NCBI RefSeq assembly: GCF_023159225.1
Contig: NC_063174.1
Span: forward strand, 38,475,691 to 38,539,690
Length of the DNA: 64,000 nucleotides
Origin: Perognathus longimembris pacificus
Lineage: Eukaryota; Chordata; Mammalia; Rodentia; Heteromyidae
Direction: 5' to 3'
A program made the translations under genes and the position numbers. Each line of letters begins with the position of its first letter. Position 1 is the stretch's first letter. The notes beneath the pieces were generated by a model that saw nothing but the letters and a program-made list of their open reading frames with translations, was not told the DNA's origin and searched no databases. Shown one piece after another: positions 23,828 through 36,673 of this stretch.

Positions 23828-24001
23828 AAAACCAGATCTTTCCATAGCAAAGAGGATCTAAAGGAGTATGTGAATAAAAAACCAGGCCTACAGTGAATTC
23901 TAAGAGGGGAATCCCACCCAACAGAGGTTGTACAGAACACACAGACAGAAACAGAAAGAAACTATGATAGCCAAAGCCCAACAGAAAGAGCAGCTCACTA
24001 A
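23828..24001 (+). pseudogene. L1-D ORF1 C-terminal relic
   Basis: It corresponds to the end of ORF1p, from the region of RSFHTKEELKEYVNKKPALQ in L1-C to the stop (taa at 23999-24001). It has several substitutions and an early stop. It is joined upstream to 5' UTR rather than to the rest of ORF1. Confidence 0.85.
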
Positions 24002-24040
24002 AGACAAGAAAAAAAAAAGAGGAAAAAGCCCAACAAGAAA

Positions 24041-25545
24041 ATGGAAGGAAAAAAAACACTCTTATCCTTGATCTCTTTGAATATAAATGGTATAAATTCT
24101 CCGATAAAGAGGAGCAGACTTGCAGAATGGATCCGCAAACAAAAAGTTGGCATCTGTTGTATACAAGAGACCCATCTTACAGCAAGGGACAAAAACAGGC
24201 TTCGAATGAAAGGATGGAGCAAGAAAATGGCCATATTGCCCAAATTGTTCTACAGATTCAAAGCAATCCCTATCAAAATCCCAGCCACATTCTTTACTGA
24301 AATAGATAAACCAATCCATAAATTCATATGGAACAGCAAAAGACCTAGAATAGCCAAAGCAATTCTAGGCAAAAAAAGCAGTGCAGGAGGTATCACAATA
24401 CCAGACTTCAAGCTCTACTACAGGGCCAATATAACAAAAACAGCCTGATATTGGTATAAAAACAGATCGGAAGACCAATGGATTAGAATTGAACATCCAG
24501 AAATAAAACCGCCCTCTTACGGTCAGCTGATATTCAACAAAGGAGCTAAAGACAAACAATGGAATAAACATAGCCTCTTCAACTACTGGTGCTGGGAGAA
24601 CTGGGCAGCCATATGCAGAAAACTCAAAGTAAACCCAAGCCTATTACCATGCACCAATATCAACTCAAAATGGATCAAGGACCTCAATATCAGACCTGAA
24701 TCCTTGAAACGACTGAAGGACAGAGTAGGAAAGACACTAGAACTTATAGTCACAGGAAGGAACTTCCTGAATAGAGTCCCAGGGGCACAACAAATAGGGG
24801 AGAGACTCGACAAATGGGACTACTACAAATTAAAAAGTTTCTGCACAGGTAAGGACATAGCCACCAAAACAGAAAGATAGCCCACCATATGGGAAAGGAT
24901 CTTTACCAGCACAGCAACAGACTAAAGGCCTGATATCTGTCATCTACAGAGAACTCAAAAAACTAAGCCCCTCCGAGCCCAATAAACCAATTAGGAAATG
25001 GGAAAAGGAGCTAAAGAGAGACTTCATAAGAGAAGAAATAAAAATGGCAAAGAAACATATGAGGAAATGTTCAACATCCCTGCTAGTAAAGGAAATGCAA
25101 ATAAAAACAACCCTGAGATACCACCTCACCCCAGTTAGAATGGCCTATACTCTGAACTCAGGCAACAACAAATGCTGGAGGGGTTGCAGGGAAAGAGGAA
25201 CCCTTCTCCATTGTTGGTGGGAGTGCAAATTAGTACAACCACTTTGGAGAACAGTATGGAGGTTTCTCAAAAAGCTCAATATAGACCTACTCCATGACCC
25301 AGCCATACCACTCCTAGGCATCTATCCTAAACAGCAAGTCCCAAGATATCAAAAAGACATTTGTACTTCTATGTTTATCGCAGCACAATTCACAATAGCC
25401 AAAATATGGAAACAACCCAGATGCCCCTGCACAGACGAATGGATCCAAAAAATATGGTACCTATACACAGTGGAATACTACATAGTGATTAGGAATGGTG
25501 AAATATTGTTATTCGCAGGGACATGGTCAGAACTCGAAAAATAAT
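24041..25545 (+). pseudogene. L1-D ORF2 relic, endonuclease N-terminus fused to C-terminal part
   Basis: It starts [20 protein letters not shown] and continues to RMKGWSK (first 62 codons of the endonuclease). It then fuses in frame to [20 protein letters not shown] from beyond the reverse transcriptase core, so the catalytic endonuclease residues after this point and the whole reverse transcriptase are absent. The 135-codon fused frame ends at a premature stop at 24446-24448. The remainder, including the cysteine motif near 25180, is in broken frames to about 25545. Confidence 0.88.
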
Positions 25546-26079
25546 GTTGAGCGAGACAAGCCTAGAACACAGAAAACAAAGGGGCATGATCTCCCTGATA
25601 TATGACTGTTAAGAAAGGTAGATGGAGAGACAGTAGAGACCAGGTCTGTGAAACCAAAAACTGCTTGTCAAATAGTATGTCCCACAGGATTGGGGCAGCG
25701 ACCCAACAGTATGTAACTAAAACCAAACAACTACTCAACATATAAAGTAAAAAATTGGCCTCTCAATGGAATACAATAGCTCAAAAGCTATGTATGTACG
25801 TTCATATAAGACTACTATCAACATATTGTCTAATATCGATATTACATTTAAAGCCCTAGGCGAATTTTCTTGGGCTTGGCCATGTGGCTATTGTATATGT
25901 TCTTGATACATTGTATATTGTATATATGTCTACTTGACCTAGAGAAGGGAAAGAAAAACAGGGCGTAAGATATCACAAGGAATGTACACACTGCCCTACT
26001 ATGTAACTGTACCTTTTTTGCACAACACCTTGTCAAAAACATTTGTGTTCAATTAATAAATTAAAAAAATTATCTTAAG

Positions 26080-26215
26080 TAGTTGTCCCAAGGAGTTACC
26101 ATTCAACATGTCAGCATATAAGTACAGTGCATCTTGATTGATATTATTCCTTTCATCATTCTCCTCCATTCCTTTGAACCTTCCCCTTCCTCTCCCAATT
26201 TATATTCTTAACCTT
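26080..26215 (-). repeat. Possible old L1 3'-end remnant flanking L1-D
   Basis: Wording such as 'gtacagtgcatcttgattga' and T/C-rich runs resembles 4940-5040. Weak. Confidence 0.3.
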
Positions 26216-26764
26216 GGAAAACTTTTCTCAAACTTTATGAGGCCGACTTTTTAGTATTTGTGACTGAGTAGAATTCATCTCCTGGAGACTTCCCTTCCTA
26301 TCCCAGCTGAAGTATTCACCTGTAGCTCAGTCACATTGTAATATTCTTTGGATTCACCAACTTTGTCTTTTCAACAGAGGGATCTATTTTATTTAGAGAC
26401 AAAAGTTTCTTATAACCTTATAGAAATAATAGGTTTAATTAATATAACTCTCAAATATAGATGTCAGACATTTGACATCTACATAAACTCATTCAGTCTT
26501 CAAAATAATTCCGCAAGGTAGATGCTGTCGGAATTCCTCATTTAACAGTTGTGGAAACCAAGGTGAGAAAGATTCAGCAATCCCAAGGGCTCAGGCTCTA
26601 GTCCATGCTTTTAACACTGTGTCATGATCCTACTCAGTATAATTTCAGTGACTTAAGGTGTGAATAACATAATGAAAAAACAGATGTTCCTCTGTTAAGG
26701 TATATTATTATTTCTGTGTATTCTCTAGTGCATTGAAAACCTTTGCTTATCCTTTGCAATTCTA
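26216..26764. other. Intron 2 sequence, nothing recognised
   Basis: AT-rich, with no feature I can support. Confidence 0.55.
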
Positions 26765-26773
26765 TTCCTTCTC

Positions 26774-26992
26774 GAGCTGCACCAGTGGCTCATGCCTGTA
26801 ATTCTAGCTACTCTGGAGGCTGATATCTGAAGATCTCAGTTCAGACCCAGTGTAGGCAGGAAACTCCTTGATACCCTTATCTCCAGTTAACCACCAGAAA
26901 ACCAAAATTGGAGCTGTGGCTCAAATGGTAGAGTGCTAACCTTGAGCACAAAAACTCAGGGACAGCTCATAGGACCAGTATACAAAAATTAG
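26774..26992 (+). repeat. 7SL/B1 + Geo-type dimeric SINE, sense
   Basis: Both halves are present. The target-site duplication ttccttctc lies at 26765-26773 and 26993-27001. Confidence 0.87.
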
Positions 26993-27111
26993 TTCCTTCT
27001 CAACTTGTTATATGGTTACTTTGTTCATTGAGCAAGTATTTTACTCTTATAATATTAATTATCTTAATTATTTGTTTACATTTATAAGCTTTTCAAAGTT
27101 AGGGACTTTGC

Positions 27112-27352
27112 TTTTTTTTTTTTTTTTTTTTTTTGTCATTGTTGGGCTTGGATTCTGGGCTTGGGTGCTGACCCTGAGGCTCTTCAGCTCAAGGCTAGTG
27201 ATCTACCACTTTAAGCCACAGTGCCACTTTTGGTTTTCTGGTGGTTAACTGGGGATCAGACTTTTCCGCCGGGGTTGGCATTGAACTATAATCCTCAGAT
27301 CTCAGTCTCCTGAGTAGCTAGGATTACAGGCATGAGCCACTGGTGCTCAGCT
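27112..27352 (-). repeat. 7SL/B1 + Geo-type dimeric SINE, antisense
   Basis: It is full-length in complement, preceded by a T run (the A tail) at 27112-27134. Confidence 0.85.
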
Positions 27353-27837
27353 TGCTTATAAATTATTGTATTTCCCAAATTCCAATTATTTCACCATTTA
27401 ATTGCTATGAAGAACAGTTTGAGGGTCTGTTTTGTACTTTTGATAGCCCTGACTATATAGTATTTTGACTAACTTGTAATAGTTGCCTCGATGTTTAATA
27501 TTTCTGTTTTTTAGATTACTAGTGAATTGAAAGTATTTTTCTTATATTATTGCCATTTATATTATTATATTTAATTAATATTTATTGTTTTATATTGTAT
27601 TGTTTTATTGCTTATCATACATTATTCTGTGACTTGTATGTTTTCTCATTGGTAGTAATTTTGTTGTTGATTTAGAGAAAAGAGAAACTTAGTGAAGGGT
27701 GTTAATTCTTTATATTTAGTATCAAATACTTTCTCTTGGTTTATAACATTTTCTATTTATATGCCACTATTTTTTAATGTGGTCTTCTGTATTTGTTGTG
27801 TGTGTGTGCCTGTGTGTGCATGTACACATGTGCACTG

Positions 27838-28020
27838 TTATTGAGCCTTGAATTCAGTGCTTTGTGTTCTCACTCAGCTTTCTTGCTCAATACTGATGCT
27901 CTATTACTTGAACACTTCTAGTCTGGCATTTTGCTGGTTATTTGGAGATGGAGTCATATGGATCTTTCTACTCTAGCTGGCTTTAGACCATAATCCTCCA
28001 GATCTCAGCCTCCCAGCTTA
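27838..28020 (-). repeat. 7SL/B1 + Geo-type SINE, antisense, old
   Basis: It is diverged, with the 7SL end truncated. A GT-rich stretch at 27797-27835 adjoins it. Confidence 0.65.
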
Positions 28021-28287
28021 TATCTGTCTGTGATGTCAATTTTTATAAGAGGTTTACATGTCACATACTTATATTTTGGTCCTCTGGTATCTGCTAAGAA
28101 TTGTTTTCATGGCAGCCTATTGACATTAAAGTTCACTTCAAATATAAAATGGAAGAGTATTTGCTCATGATAGTCTCATGTGTATTCCAATCATCTATAG
28201 ATTAGTTACAATATGGAATACAGTATAAGTGGTAGTTATACTATATTGTTTAAGGATAATGACAAGAAAACAATTTATGTTAGTACA

Positions 28288-28289
<2 letters not shown>
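28021..28289. other. Intron 2 sequence, nothing recognised
   Basis: AT-rich and without recognisable elements. Confidence 0.55.

Positions 28290-28324
<35 letters not shown>
28290..28324. repeat. (GT)n microsatellite
   Basis: About 17 uninterrupted GT units. Confidence 0.95.
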
Positions 28325-28328
<4 letters not shown>

Positions 28329-28630
28329 TTGGTCATGTTTGATTGAATCCACAGGTGCAGGACCTGAGGGTGTCTTTTAATTTATTAAGCAAAATTGTAA
28401 TATGGTCATGTTGTTACTTTATTAGTTACATATATTACAAATATATTCTAGTTTGTGGCTTGTCATTTTGCTTTTCATATGGTTTCTTACAATTACCCTA
28501 CATTCTTAAATTTAATATAATGCAGTGTTTCTTTTTAAATAGTTAGAATTATTGTGTTTAGGAAATTATTTCCTACACAGAATCTGAAGAAAAACAAGCT
28601 TTCATATTGTCTTTAAGATTTCACGTTTCT

Positions 28631-28847
28631 TGGGCTGGGGATATAGCCTAGTGGCAAGAGTGCCTGCCTCGGATACACGAGGCCCTAGGTTCGATTCCCC
28701 AGCACCACATATACAGAAAACGGCCAGAAGCGACGGTGTGGCTCAAGTGGCAGAGTGCTAGCCTTGAGCGGGAAGAAGCCAGGGACAGTGCTCAGGCCCT
28801 GAGTCCAAGGCCCAGGACTGGCCAAAAAAAAAAAAAAAAAAAAAAAA
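28631..28847 (+). repeat. IDL-Geo-like dimeric SINE, sense, young
   Basis: It is full-length with an A tail of about 25 nt and a perfect duplication agatttcacgtttct at 28616-28630 and 28848-28862. It belongs to the 'gggaagaagcc' subfamily. Confidence 0.93.
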
Positions 28848-28862
28848 AGATTTCACGTTTCT

Positions 28863-29501
28863 TTTTCAGATTTCAATTCTATCTGAAATTATTTTAGGTG
28901 GTAGTATCATGTATCAATTCAGACTTCATTTTTATTTGTAAAAGACTACTTTCTTTTCTTCAGTACGCACAATATTCTCTCTGTTGTCAACTAAGTTTCC
29001 ATACTCAGTGGTATGTTTCTGGGCTCTTGTCTGTGTTTGGCAGACCTGGTGTCTATTCCTGTTTCCTTATTACACCGTTTTAATTGTTCTAGCTTTATAG
29101 TATGGCTGTCAGTGGTTCGTGGGGATAACCTCTCTTGCTTTATTCTTGCACAACTTTTCTCATTTTGGCTCTTTGTTCCTTGATATAAACTTTACATTCT
29201 ACAAGGGAAAGTCCTTTAAAGCTTAGTGTTTTTATTAGAATTGCTTTGAAAATATAGGTCCCTCTGCTGAATGTTTATATCTTTTCAGTATTAAAATCTC
29301 TACAGTTACTTTGAATTTCAAAATTTCTTTCAACAACATTTTTTATCATTTTCTTTATGTAAAATGAGATTTATTAAAGTATTTTATAGTTTTTCTTCTA
29401 TTTGAAAATACTTTAAAATTATATTTTCTCTTTCTCTCTTACATGTAGTTTACCTCATCTCCACAATTTTTATTAAACTGTTATAATGACAATACTTGGT
29501 T
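28863..29501. other. Intron 2 sequence, nothing recognised
   Basis: AT-rich. The 61-codon open frame at 28898-29083 has no recognisable homology. Confidence 0.55.
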
Positions 29502-29509
29502 TATAGGTT

Positions 29510-29735
29510 TTTTTGTTTTTTTTTTTTTTTTTTTTTTTTTTTTGGCCAGTCCTGGGCCGTGAACTCAGGGCCTGAGCATTGTCCCTGGCTTCTTTTTGCT
29601 CAAGGCTAGCACTCTGCCACTTGAGCTACAGCTCCACTTCTGGCCATTTTCTGTATATATGGTGCTGAGGAATCGAACCCAGGGCCTCATGTATATGAGG
29701 CAAGCACTCTTGCCACTAGGCCATATTCCCAGCCC
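29510..29735 (-). repeat. IDL-Geo-like dimeric SINE, antisense
   Basis: It is full-length with a tail of about 30 nt. The short duplication tataggtt lies at 29502-29509 and 29736-29743. Confidence 0.9.
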
Positions 29736-29743
29736 TATAGGTT

Positions 29744-30885
29744 ATTTTTTTATTTTCTGTAAATGATGACAGTTTTATTTCTTCCATTCTCGTCCTTATT
29801 TCTTCCATTCTGGTCCTTATTTATCTTGTTAGTTTTCTCCTTTGACTATGACTATAATACCAGGTTAAATTGAAAAAGTATGGTGTATATCCTTTTTTTA
29901 TATAATCTTAAAAAGTATTTTAAAGTTTTATACCTAAGAAGTTCGCTGTAGGTTTTTGTTATTGATATCTCCTCTTCCTCACCTCACTACTTGTGAAGCT
30001 TACAATCTATTCTGAGGAAAGAAATGAATAGGAAAATGTATAAAATCACTCTTCATTGGCACATTGAGCAATCAGTTTGTTGCAGGAATGAATAGTATGA
30101 TTGCTTGAGCCTTATGGTTTTCATGGATTTTTCTTGCATAGTACATCAGTTAAAAAATGCTTAAATTTTTTACTGCTGACTAAGTCCTAATGATTCAATG
30201 TTGATATTACATTTTTAAAGCTTCTGGAGAAGTTAGGGCACTGTATTTAAGGATTTGAATGCAAATATTGTGGAGACAGATCATATTTTTCTGTTTCTCA
30301 TGGTAGTAATACCTGTAATATTGTAAACTAAATCTGTTTAGACTACATGAAATTAAGCTTTCTGAGGGAGATTAATTCTGTTTAAGGACTTTGTTTTTAT
30401 CTATCCATATTTTTCTGAGCATCATAATCGATTTATAGACTTTGCAGTATAATGATTCAGTAAAGCTTCTGACCAAAATTTGAACATGAGTAGCTAATAA
30501 CGAGTTACTTTGTGAAATCTCCAGTGTAATTTAGATTAGACCCCTTCTGCTTTTCTGTCTTTCCCTGTATCTGGTTTTTTCTTTTTAACAGATGGGGAAA
30601 TTAAGGCATAGAGGTAGAGATTATCTGAATTTGGTGTATTGCTTACTGCAGTAGACCACTTTGCTTCTGTGAGAATTATAAACTACTATACTTTCCAGGT
30701 ATGTGTTGAAATCTCCATGGCTAAACATCTGCAAATCTTGCTAATTAAGAAAACTCTTAAAAGGCCATTCATGTATTTAGCTATATTTAGGCCACCTCAG
30801 CTTGGCTGAAAGGTCACAGGGTCACATATAAATATATTATGTGTAAAAATCTCATAAAAATTGACATCAAAGACAGATCTAAGCT
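29744..30885. other. Intron 2 sequence, nothing recognised
   Basis: A 20-base phrase around 'cttatttcttccattc' is repeated locally at about 29776-29817. Otherwise unique. Confidence 0.55.
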
Positions 30886-30990
30886 GAGAGTCAGTGGCTC
30901 ACACCAGTAATCCTAGTTATTCAATAGGCTGAGATCTAGAGGATTATGGTTTGAAGCCAACTAGGGCAGAAAACTCCATGTGACCTTGTG
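30886..30990 (+). repeat. 7SL/B1-type SINE, left half only, sense
   Basis: It reads 'gtggctcacaccagtaatcc' and 'gaggattatggtttgaagcc'. The right half is absent. Confidence 0.65.
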
Positions 30991-31144
30991 ACCAAATCCA
31001 TGTGAAGAGAAGAGCAAAGTATGGGAGTTTTATTAGAGAATTCTTAAAATATTGGAGTTGACCCCTTTTTCCTTTGTCTTTTTTTTTCTTTAATAACTCT
31101 TTCTACCCACCTTATATTTGCCCTTGGTCAGTATTAGATGTAGA

Positions 31145-31340
31145 CCATTGTTTTTCCCTTAGCGATGATTTTGCCTCTCTGGACATTTGGCAGTGGTGGG
31201 AGATATTTTCAGTTGTCACAAGTCGGGGATGCTGCTAGCAGGGATTCTGTTAGCCAGCTGACCATACACAGGGCAGTCCTTTACAAACCTGAATGTGGCC
31301 CCAAGATGCCAGTAGGACCAAGGTTAAGAAATCCTGTTCT
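31145..31340 (+). mobile_element. Old hAT-Charlie relic (MER5A-like)
   Basis: The order 'ctggacatttggcagtggtg', 'gttgtcacaagtcggggatg', 'cagggcagtcctttacaaac', 'aaggttaagaaatcctg' matches the remembered pattern of the ancient non-autonomous MER5-type element. The assignment is from memory and the copy is diverged. Confidence 0.5.
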
Positions 31341-32929
31341 AGACATGGATGTTTACTTTTCAGTTTTGAACTAGACAGAGAAGTAATGTAAATAAAGTGG
31401 GCAAGTCTTGTCAATGACTGAATAAAAAAAATACAATTTATTCATATAGTAGACTATCTGTACCTGCTGCGACTGGGGACATGGCAGTAACAGACAGCAG
31501 ACCTGGAATTGAGCAGTTTGGGGCACCAGGGGTCTGAAGCCTTCTGCCAGATTCAGGTGTCTTGGGTACATTTTTCACGATATTTATTGAGTAGGATATA
31601 GGCGTACATGTAGAAAATGGGGTCACAATATCTTTTAATTCACAAGTACCAATAATGCAGTACAATCTTAATATCCTTGAAGTCACAAGCACCAAGCATG
31701 TGATACAATCCTGCTCAATTGATAAATAACTTCTTTATCTTAGGAAGTAAATGTATGCAGTAAATGGCTTGCAATTTGCACAGGCTTTTGTCTATCCCTA
31801 AACTCCCAGAAAGTTTGAGGTGGAATTAGCCCATACCCAGGATAGAAATCTGAATTCCTATCAAGCTGGGACTGATTGACCTTTTTAGGAAACTCCAGCA
31901 TTCTGAGAGTTCATGTTGGGAGGAGGCATTCCAGCTTCCCAATCCTTTTGAGTCTTACAGCTTGGCTTTTGGGGGCTCTCACAGTGGAATATAATTTAAC
32001 TTTTAAAAGGAATCAGGTATTGTATAGTATAACGTGAAGGACCCTTGAAAACATGGCAAGGGAAAGAAGTCACCAAAGATTATATACTATATAATTCTAT
32101 TAGTATGAAATGTACAGAATGAATGGTTGACTACTACTGGGAGGATTGAAAGGGTGGAGCAACAATGGCTAAAAGTTTTTGAGGGAGTAAAAATGTTCTA
32201 AAACTGGATTGTAATAAAGCTTTCCAAAATATGAATACTATAAAAATCACTGAATTATAATTGTAAGATTTCTGAATTATATGTCAATAAAATTGATACA
32301 CATGAAAATAAGACAAGATGAGAAGACTCTTAATCCTTTCTGTGATGTTGCATATTCTTTTATTTTTGTTTTGCCCTCTATCCTTTGATTCCTGTGATCT
32401 GGCTATGAGGATGTATTCAAGCAGTCATGACAGTAACAATACTGGTTATTTATCATCCATAACTTGGTTTGATAATAGTGATTTAAATTGTTATTTGTTC
32501 AAGTCACAAAAATATTCTCAAGATAGCCTATAAAGCTTGTATGAGTTAACACTGAGAAGTTAAACTAGCATATGCCACTTACACATGGGCATTTATTTGT
32601 GCGTTGAATTGACCATTAAATTTGTAACTAGTTTTTTGAAATGTTATTCTTTATTTGACATTTATAAATAAGTCACAATAAAGTGCCTTTCAATAAGTAA
32701 AAGGCAGATTTCAGAGACAGGGAATTCTAATTACATTGTCATATCAAACCAAAAATTGCTTCCTCATCGTCAACCATTGCCTTGAACAGGTTAGGATTTC
32801 CTCAGTATTTTAAGATATTTTCATATTTAGCTATCTAAATCCAGATTTGGAGGCTGTATTGTTCTGTATCTTGCTGAAAAATTGACCATTACTAAGTCCA
32901 GTCTTTTCACAGAAAGGGAAAACAATGAC
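31341..32929. other. Intron 2 sequence, nothing recognised
   Basis: Several short open frames on either strand have no protein-like composition or homology that I recognise. No repeat boundaries are visible. Confidence 0.5.
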
Positions 32930-33413
32930 TGTTGTAGGGAGCAGAGCTGATGCCATTTTGATTAGGGAAACATGGTAGGAAATGTTGCGGGGAGTAGATT
33001 AGGTCAACTTGACCCCAAAATTCTGCCTCTGTAAATGGCTTGCTTAACTTGTTTGTTGCTTGCTCTACCCCCTGCCTCAACCTCCTACATTTGTGCCACG
33101 CTTGCTTGTTAATGTTGCTTGCCCTATCCCCTGCGCCAAGCCCCTTCATCTGTGCTGTGCTTTTACCTTTATAATCCCCAATTTGAGGACTGCTCATGGG
33201 CATGGGGGCAGCTCCCGATTCTGTTCTGTGTTCCTAGCTGGTCAGCTTGCTTTTCAGGGGCGTAGTTTCAGCTCCTGAGTCTGTGCTATGTCCCCAGCTG
33301 GGCAGTTTGCTTTTTGCTTCCCCAATAAACCCATCTTTTTGCTTGAGACTGCCTCTCAGTGGTGGACTCTTGGGGGGACATGGAACCTCCTTCCCCCCCT
33401 GGACCTTGTAACA
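32930..33413 (+). mobile_element. Solo LTR of an endogenous retrovirus, with internal duplications
   Basis: A TG...CA-bounded block of about 484 bp (tgttgtaggga to cttgtaaca). It has a TATA-like tttataat at 33168-33175 and a polyadenylation signal AATAAA at 33324-33329, in LTR order. Two separate tandem duplications lie inside: one of about 59 bp (starts 33055 and 33114) before the TATA box and one of about 60 bp (starts 33209 and 33269) between the TATA box and the poly(A) signal. No internal retroviral region or second LTR adjoins it. The target-site duplication is not clear. Family not identified. Confidence 0.78.
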
Positions 33414-34000
33414 GACAGTATTTTTTTTTAAAGATCATACTCACTTAACCACAAGCCAGTTATACTTAAATCAAGACCGGCCAAAAATATTCTGTCAGCC
33501 ATTCATGATCTGAATGCTGATGTTAGAAATCAATTGAATTGTGGCACACATTAAGAAGCCATGAGACATTTGTTTTGCAATAAGTAAGGCAGTGGCTATT
33601 ACTCATTTGTAGTTTTTTTTAAGATAAGCTATCATATCTGCTCTTTTCCCCTTCTTCTTAATGCCAGTGAAGATCATTTTTGTTCCAGGGATATACTTTT
33701 TGGGATTCTCCATACTCCATCAATGTATCCTCTACCTAGGTGATGCTTTGTTCTTGTTGACATCTGTGTAAGTAATCCAGCTGTTTGATCTGTCTTCCCA
33801 TGGAACAGACCATGGAGGTGAGGCTTAGTCTTGCATTACAGTGTAGCACTGGGTATACTGCTAAACAAAAATCTTCTTGCCTTCTAAACATTACCCATTT
33901 TAAATTTGCTCTTTTGTTGCTATCACAAGCTCCAAAGCCAGATATCCGGCTCCCTAGTCTTTAGCTGTAACTAATTTTCAATGGTTTCTTTTTCATTTTT
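33414..34000. other. Intron 2 sequence, nothing recognised
   Basis: No recognisable elements. Confidence 0.55.
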
Positions 34001-34002
34001 CT

Positions 34003-34170
34003 TTTTTCTGGGGCTTGAACTCTAGGCCTGGGGTTGTCCCTGATCCTCTTTATGTTCAAGGCTAGCACTCTACCATTTGAGTCAGAGCACCACTTACAGC
34101 TTTTTCTGTGTTGGAAATAAGCATCCTGAGTAGCTAAGATTACAGCTGTGAACCACTGGGGCCCAGCTGT
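34003..34170 (-). repeat. 7SL/B1 + Geo-type SINE, antisense, middle deleted
   Basis: The right half and the distal left half are present in complement. The part normally reading 'ttattggagataagagtc' to 'cctcagatctcag' is missing. Confidence 0.75.
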
Positions 34171-34385
34171 TTTCTATTTATAAATAAAAATATACAAGTT
34201 AGAGAGCTAGTTTTCCTTATTAAGCATTAATTAGTTAATATAATTAATAGCTGAGAGTTTGGAACATATAAAGCAAGCAACTTTGGGGTATTATAGTTAT
34301 AAGATTTTAACTAATAAAAGCAGTATAATGTAAACTTCTGTAGTGATAAATACTTGACAAAAGATATGCTTGGAAAGAAATAATC

Positions 34386-34636
34386 TTTTTTTTTTTTTTC
34401 TGGTACTGGGGCTTGAAATCTGGGCCTGAACACTGTCCCTGAGCCTCTTTGTGTTCAAGACTAACGCTGTACCACTTGAGCCACAGTGCTACTTCTACCT
34501 TTTTCTGAATAGTTTATTGGAGATAAGAGTCTTACAGACTTTTCTGCCCAGGCTGGCTTCAAACCGTAATCCTCAGATCTCATCCATCCTCTTGAGTAGT
34601 TAGGATTACAGGCGTGAGCCACTGGTGCCAGGTTAA
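34386..34636 (-). repeat. 7SL/B1 + Geo-type dimeric SINE, antisense
   Basis: It is full-length with a T run at 34386-34399. Confidence 0.85.
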
Positions 34637-34639
34637 TAA

Positions 34640-35241
34640 ATTACCTTTTACTTATAACTTTTGCTTATAAGATACTCCACCCAAACAAGCTTAATGACTC
34701 ACATTGTTCAGAAGTAAGCATGTGAGAGATATCTCTAGGTGTGTCAGGATGCAGAGGTTTAAACAACCATCTCATGGCACTGCTTCTTTTAACAAGGTTC
34801 TTCTCTCTTAGTTAGATTTTTGTACAGGCTCTTATGGCTGTAAGATGGCTGTTGGAGTTCTAGCTTTTAAGTCTGCATAGACACTCCTAGTCCAAATTAT
34901 AATAGCTTGAGTTGGGGTTTGTGCTTATTTTAGAATTAATCTCAGTGACCAAAACATTGGCTCTAATGACTTTGGCCAAGAGATATAACCCCCTAGGCCT
35001 AAGGGGATAGAGTCAGCATTACTCAGAATCCTCTAACAGTTTGGGATGAGAAGGTTGGTTTATAAGAATTTTGATTGCTTTTTTTTTTGGTTAGTAATGA
35101 GGTTCATTAGGTGATGAGTGGCAAGAGACTTTATGTTCTTTATAATGTTCAGCCTATGTACTAAAACTTCTACCTTGTATTTACAAAAAATGAATGCTTT
35201 TTATGCCTGGTAGAATGAGTAAACACAATTGGGTAAAAAAT
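34640..35241. other. Intron 2 sequence, nothing recognised
   Basis: No recognisable elements. Confidence 0.55.
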
Positions 35242-35251
35242 AGGATTATGA

Positions 35252-35493
35252 GTTTGTTTTTCTTTGTGCCAATCCTGAGGATTGAACTCAGGGCCTGAGT
35301 ACTGTCTGAGCTTTTTTGCTCAAGGCTGGTGGCTCTACCATTTGATCCACAGCTTATCTTCCAGCTTGTTGGTGGTTAATTGGAGATAAAGGTCTCTGAG
35401 ACTTTACTACCTGGACTGAATTTGAACCGTGATACTCAGATCTCAGTCTTTTGAGTAGCTAGGATTACAGATGTGAGCCTACTGATACCTGGC
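35252..35493 (-). repeat. 7SL/B1 + Geo-type dimeric SINE, antisense
   Basis: It is full-length, with duplication aggattatga at 35242-35251 and 35494-35503. Confidence 0.87.
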
Positions 35494-35503
35494 AGGATTA
35501 TGA

Positions 35504-36419
<916 letters not shown>

Positions 36420-36473
36420 TGAGTCGATTCTCAGGTCTGTAACAGTCAGTTGTTTATCTTTTTATTTATTTTT

Positions 36474-36673
36474 GTAGTTCTGGGATTTGACTGAGGACTC
36501 TGGCTTGCTAGGCTGGCACTCTACCACTTGACTTCTGCTTCCAGCTCTGCTTTTTGCTTATTATTTTGTAAATGATATCAGGAGAACTTTTCTTTCTGTG
36601 CTAGCCTTGAACTTTGATTCTACAGATCTCAGACTCCTAGGCTTATAGTCATGAGCCACTAGTACTAGGTGAT
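36474..36673 (-). repeat. 7SL/B1 + Geo-type SINE, antisense, diverged
   Basis: Order and wording fit ('ggcactctaccacttgac', then 'atagtcatgagccactagta'). It lies about 110 bp after exon 3. Confidence 0.7.

Larger units (their letters stand above)
23489..26064 (+). mobile_element. L1-D: internally deleted LINE-1, sense orientation
   Basis: A 2.58-kb element on the same strand as PCNX1. It joins about 340 nt of L1 5' UTR (starting with aaagatggcgcc) to the last roughly 57 codons of ORF1 at about 23828. The inter-ORF region and the first 62 codons of ORF2 follow. At about 24223 it jumps to the ORF2 region after the reverse transcriptase. It then runs to the 3' UTR, with AATAAA at 26055-26060. 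Perfect 15-bp target-site duplications (aaaaattatcttaag) at 23474-23488 and 26065-26079 show that the outer ends came from one insertion. About 1.85 kb and 2.26 kb are missing relative to L1-C. Confidence 0.93.

Noticed and set aside
23828..23828. L1-D junction called as a proven splice junction
   Set aside because: The acceptor side has AG, but the related L1s show no GT at the matching donor position, so splicing is only one of several possibilities.
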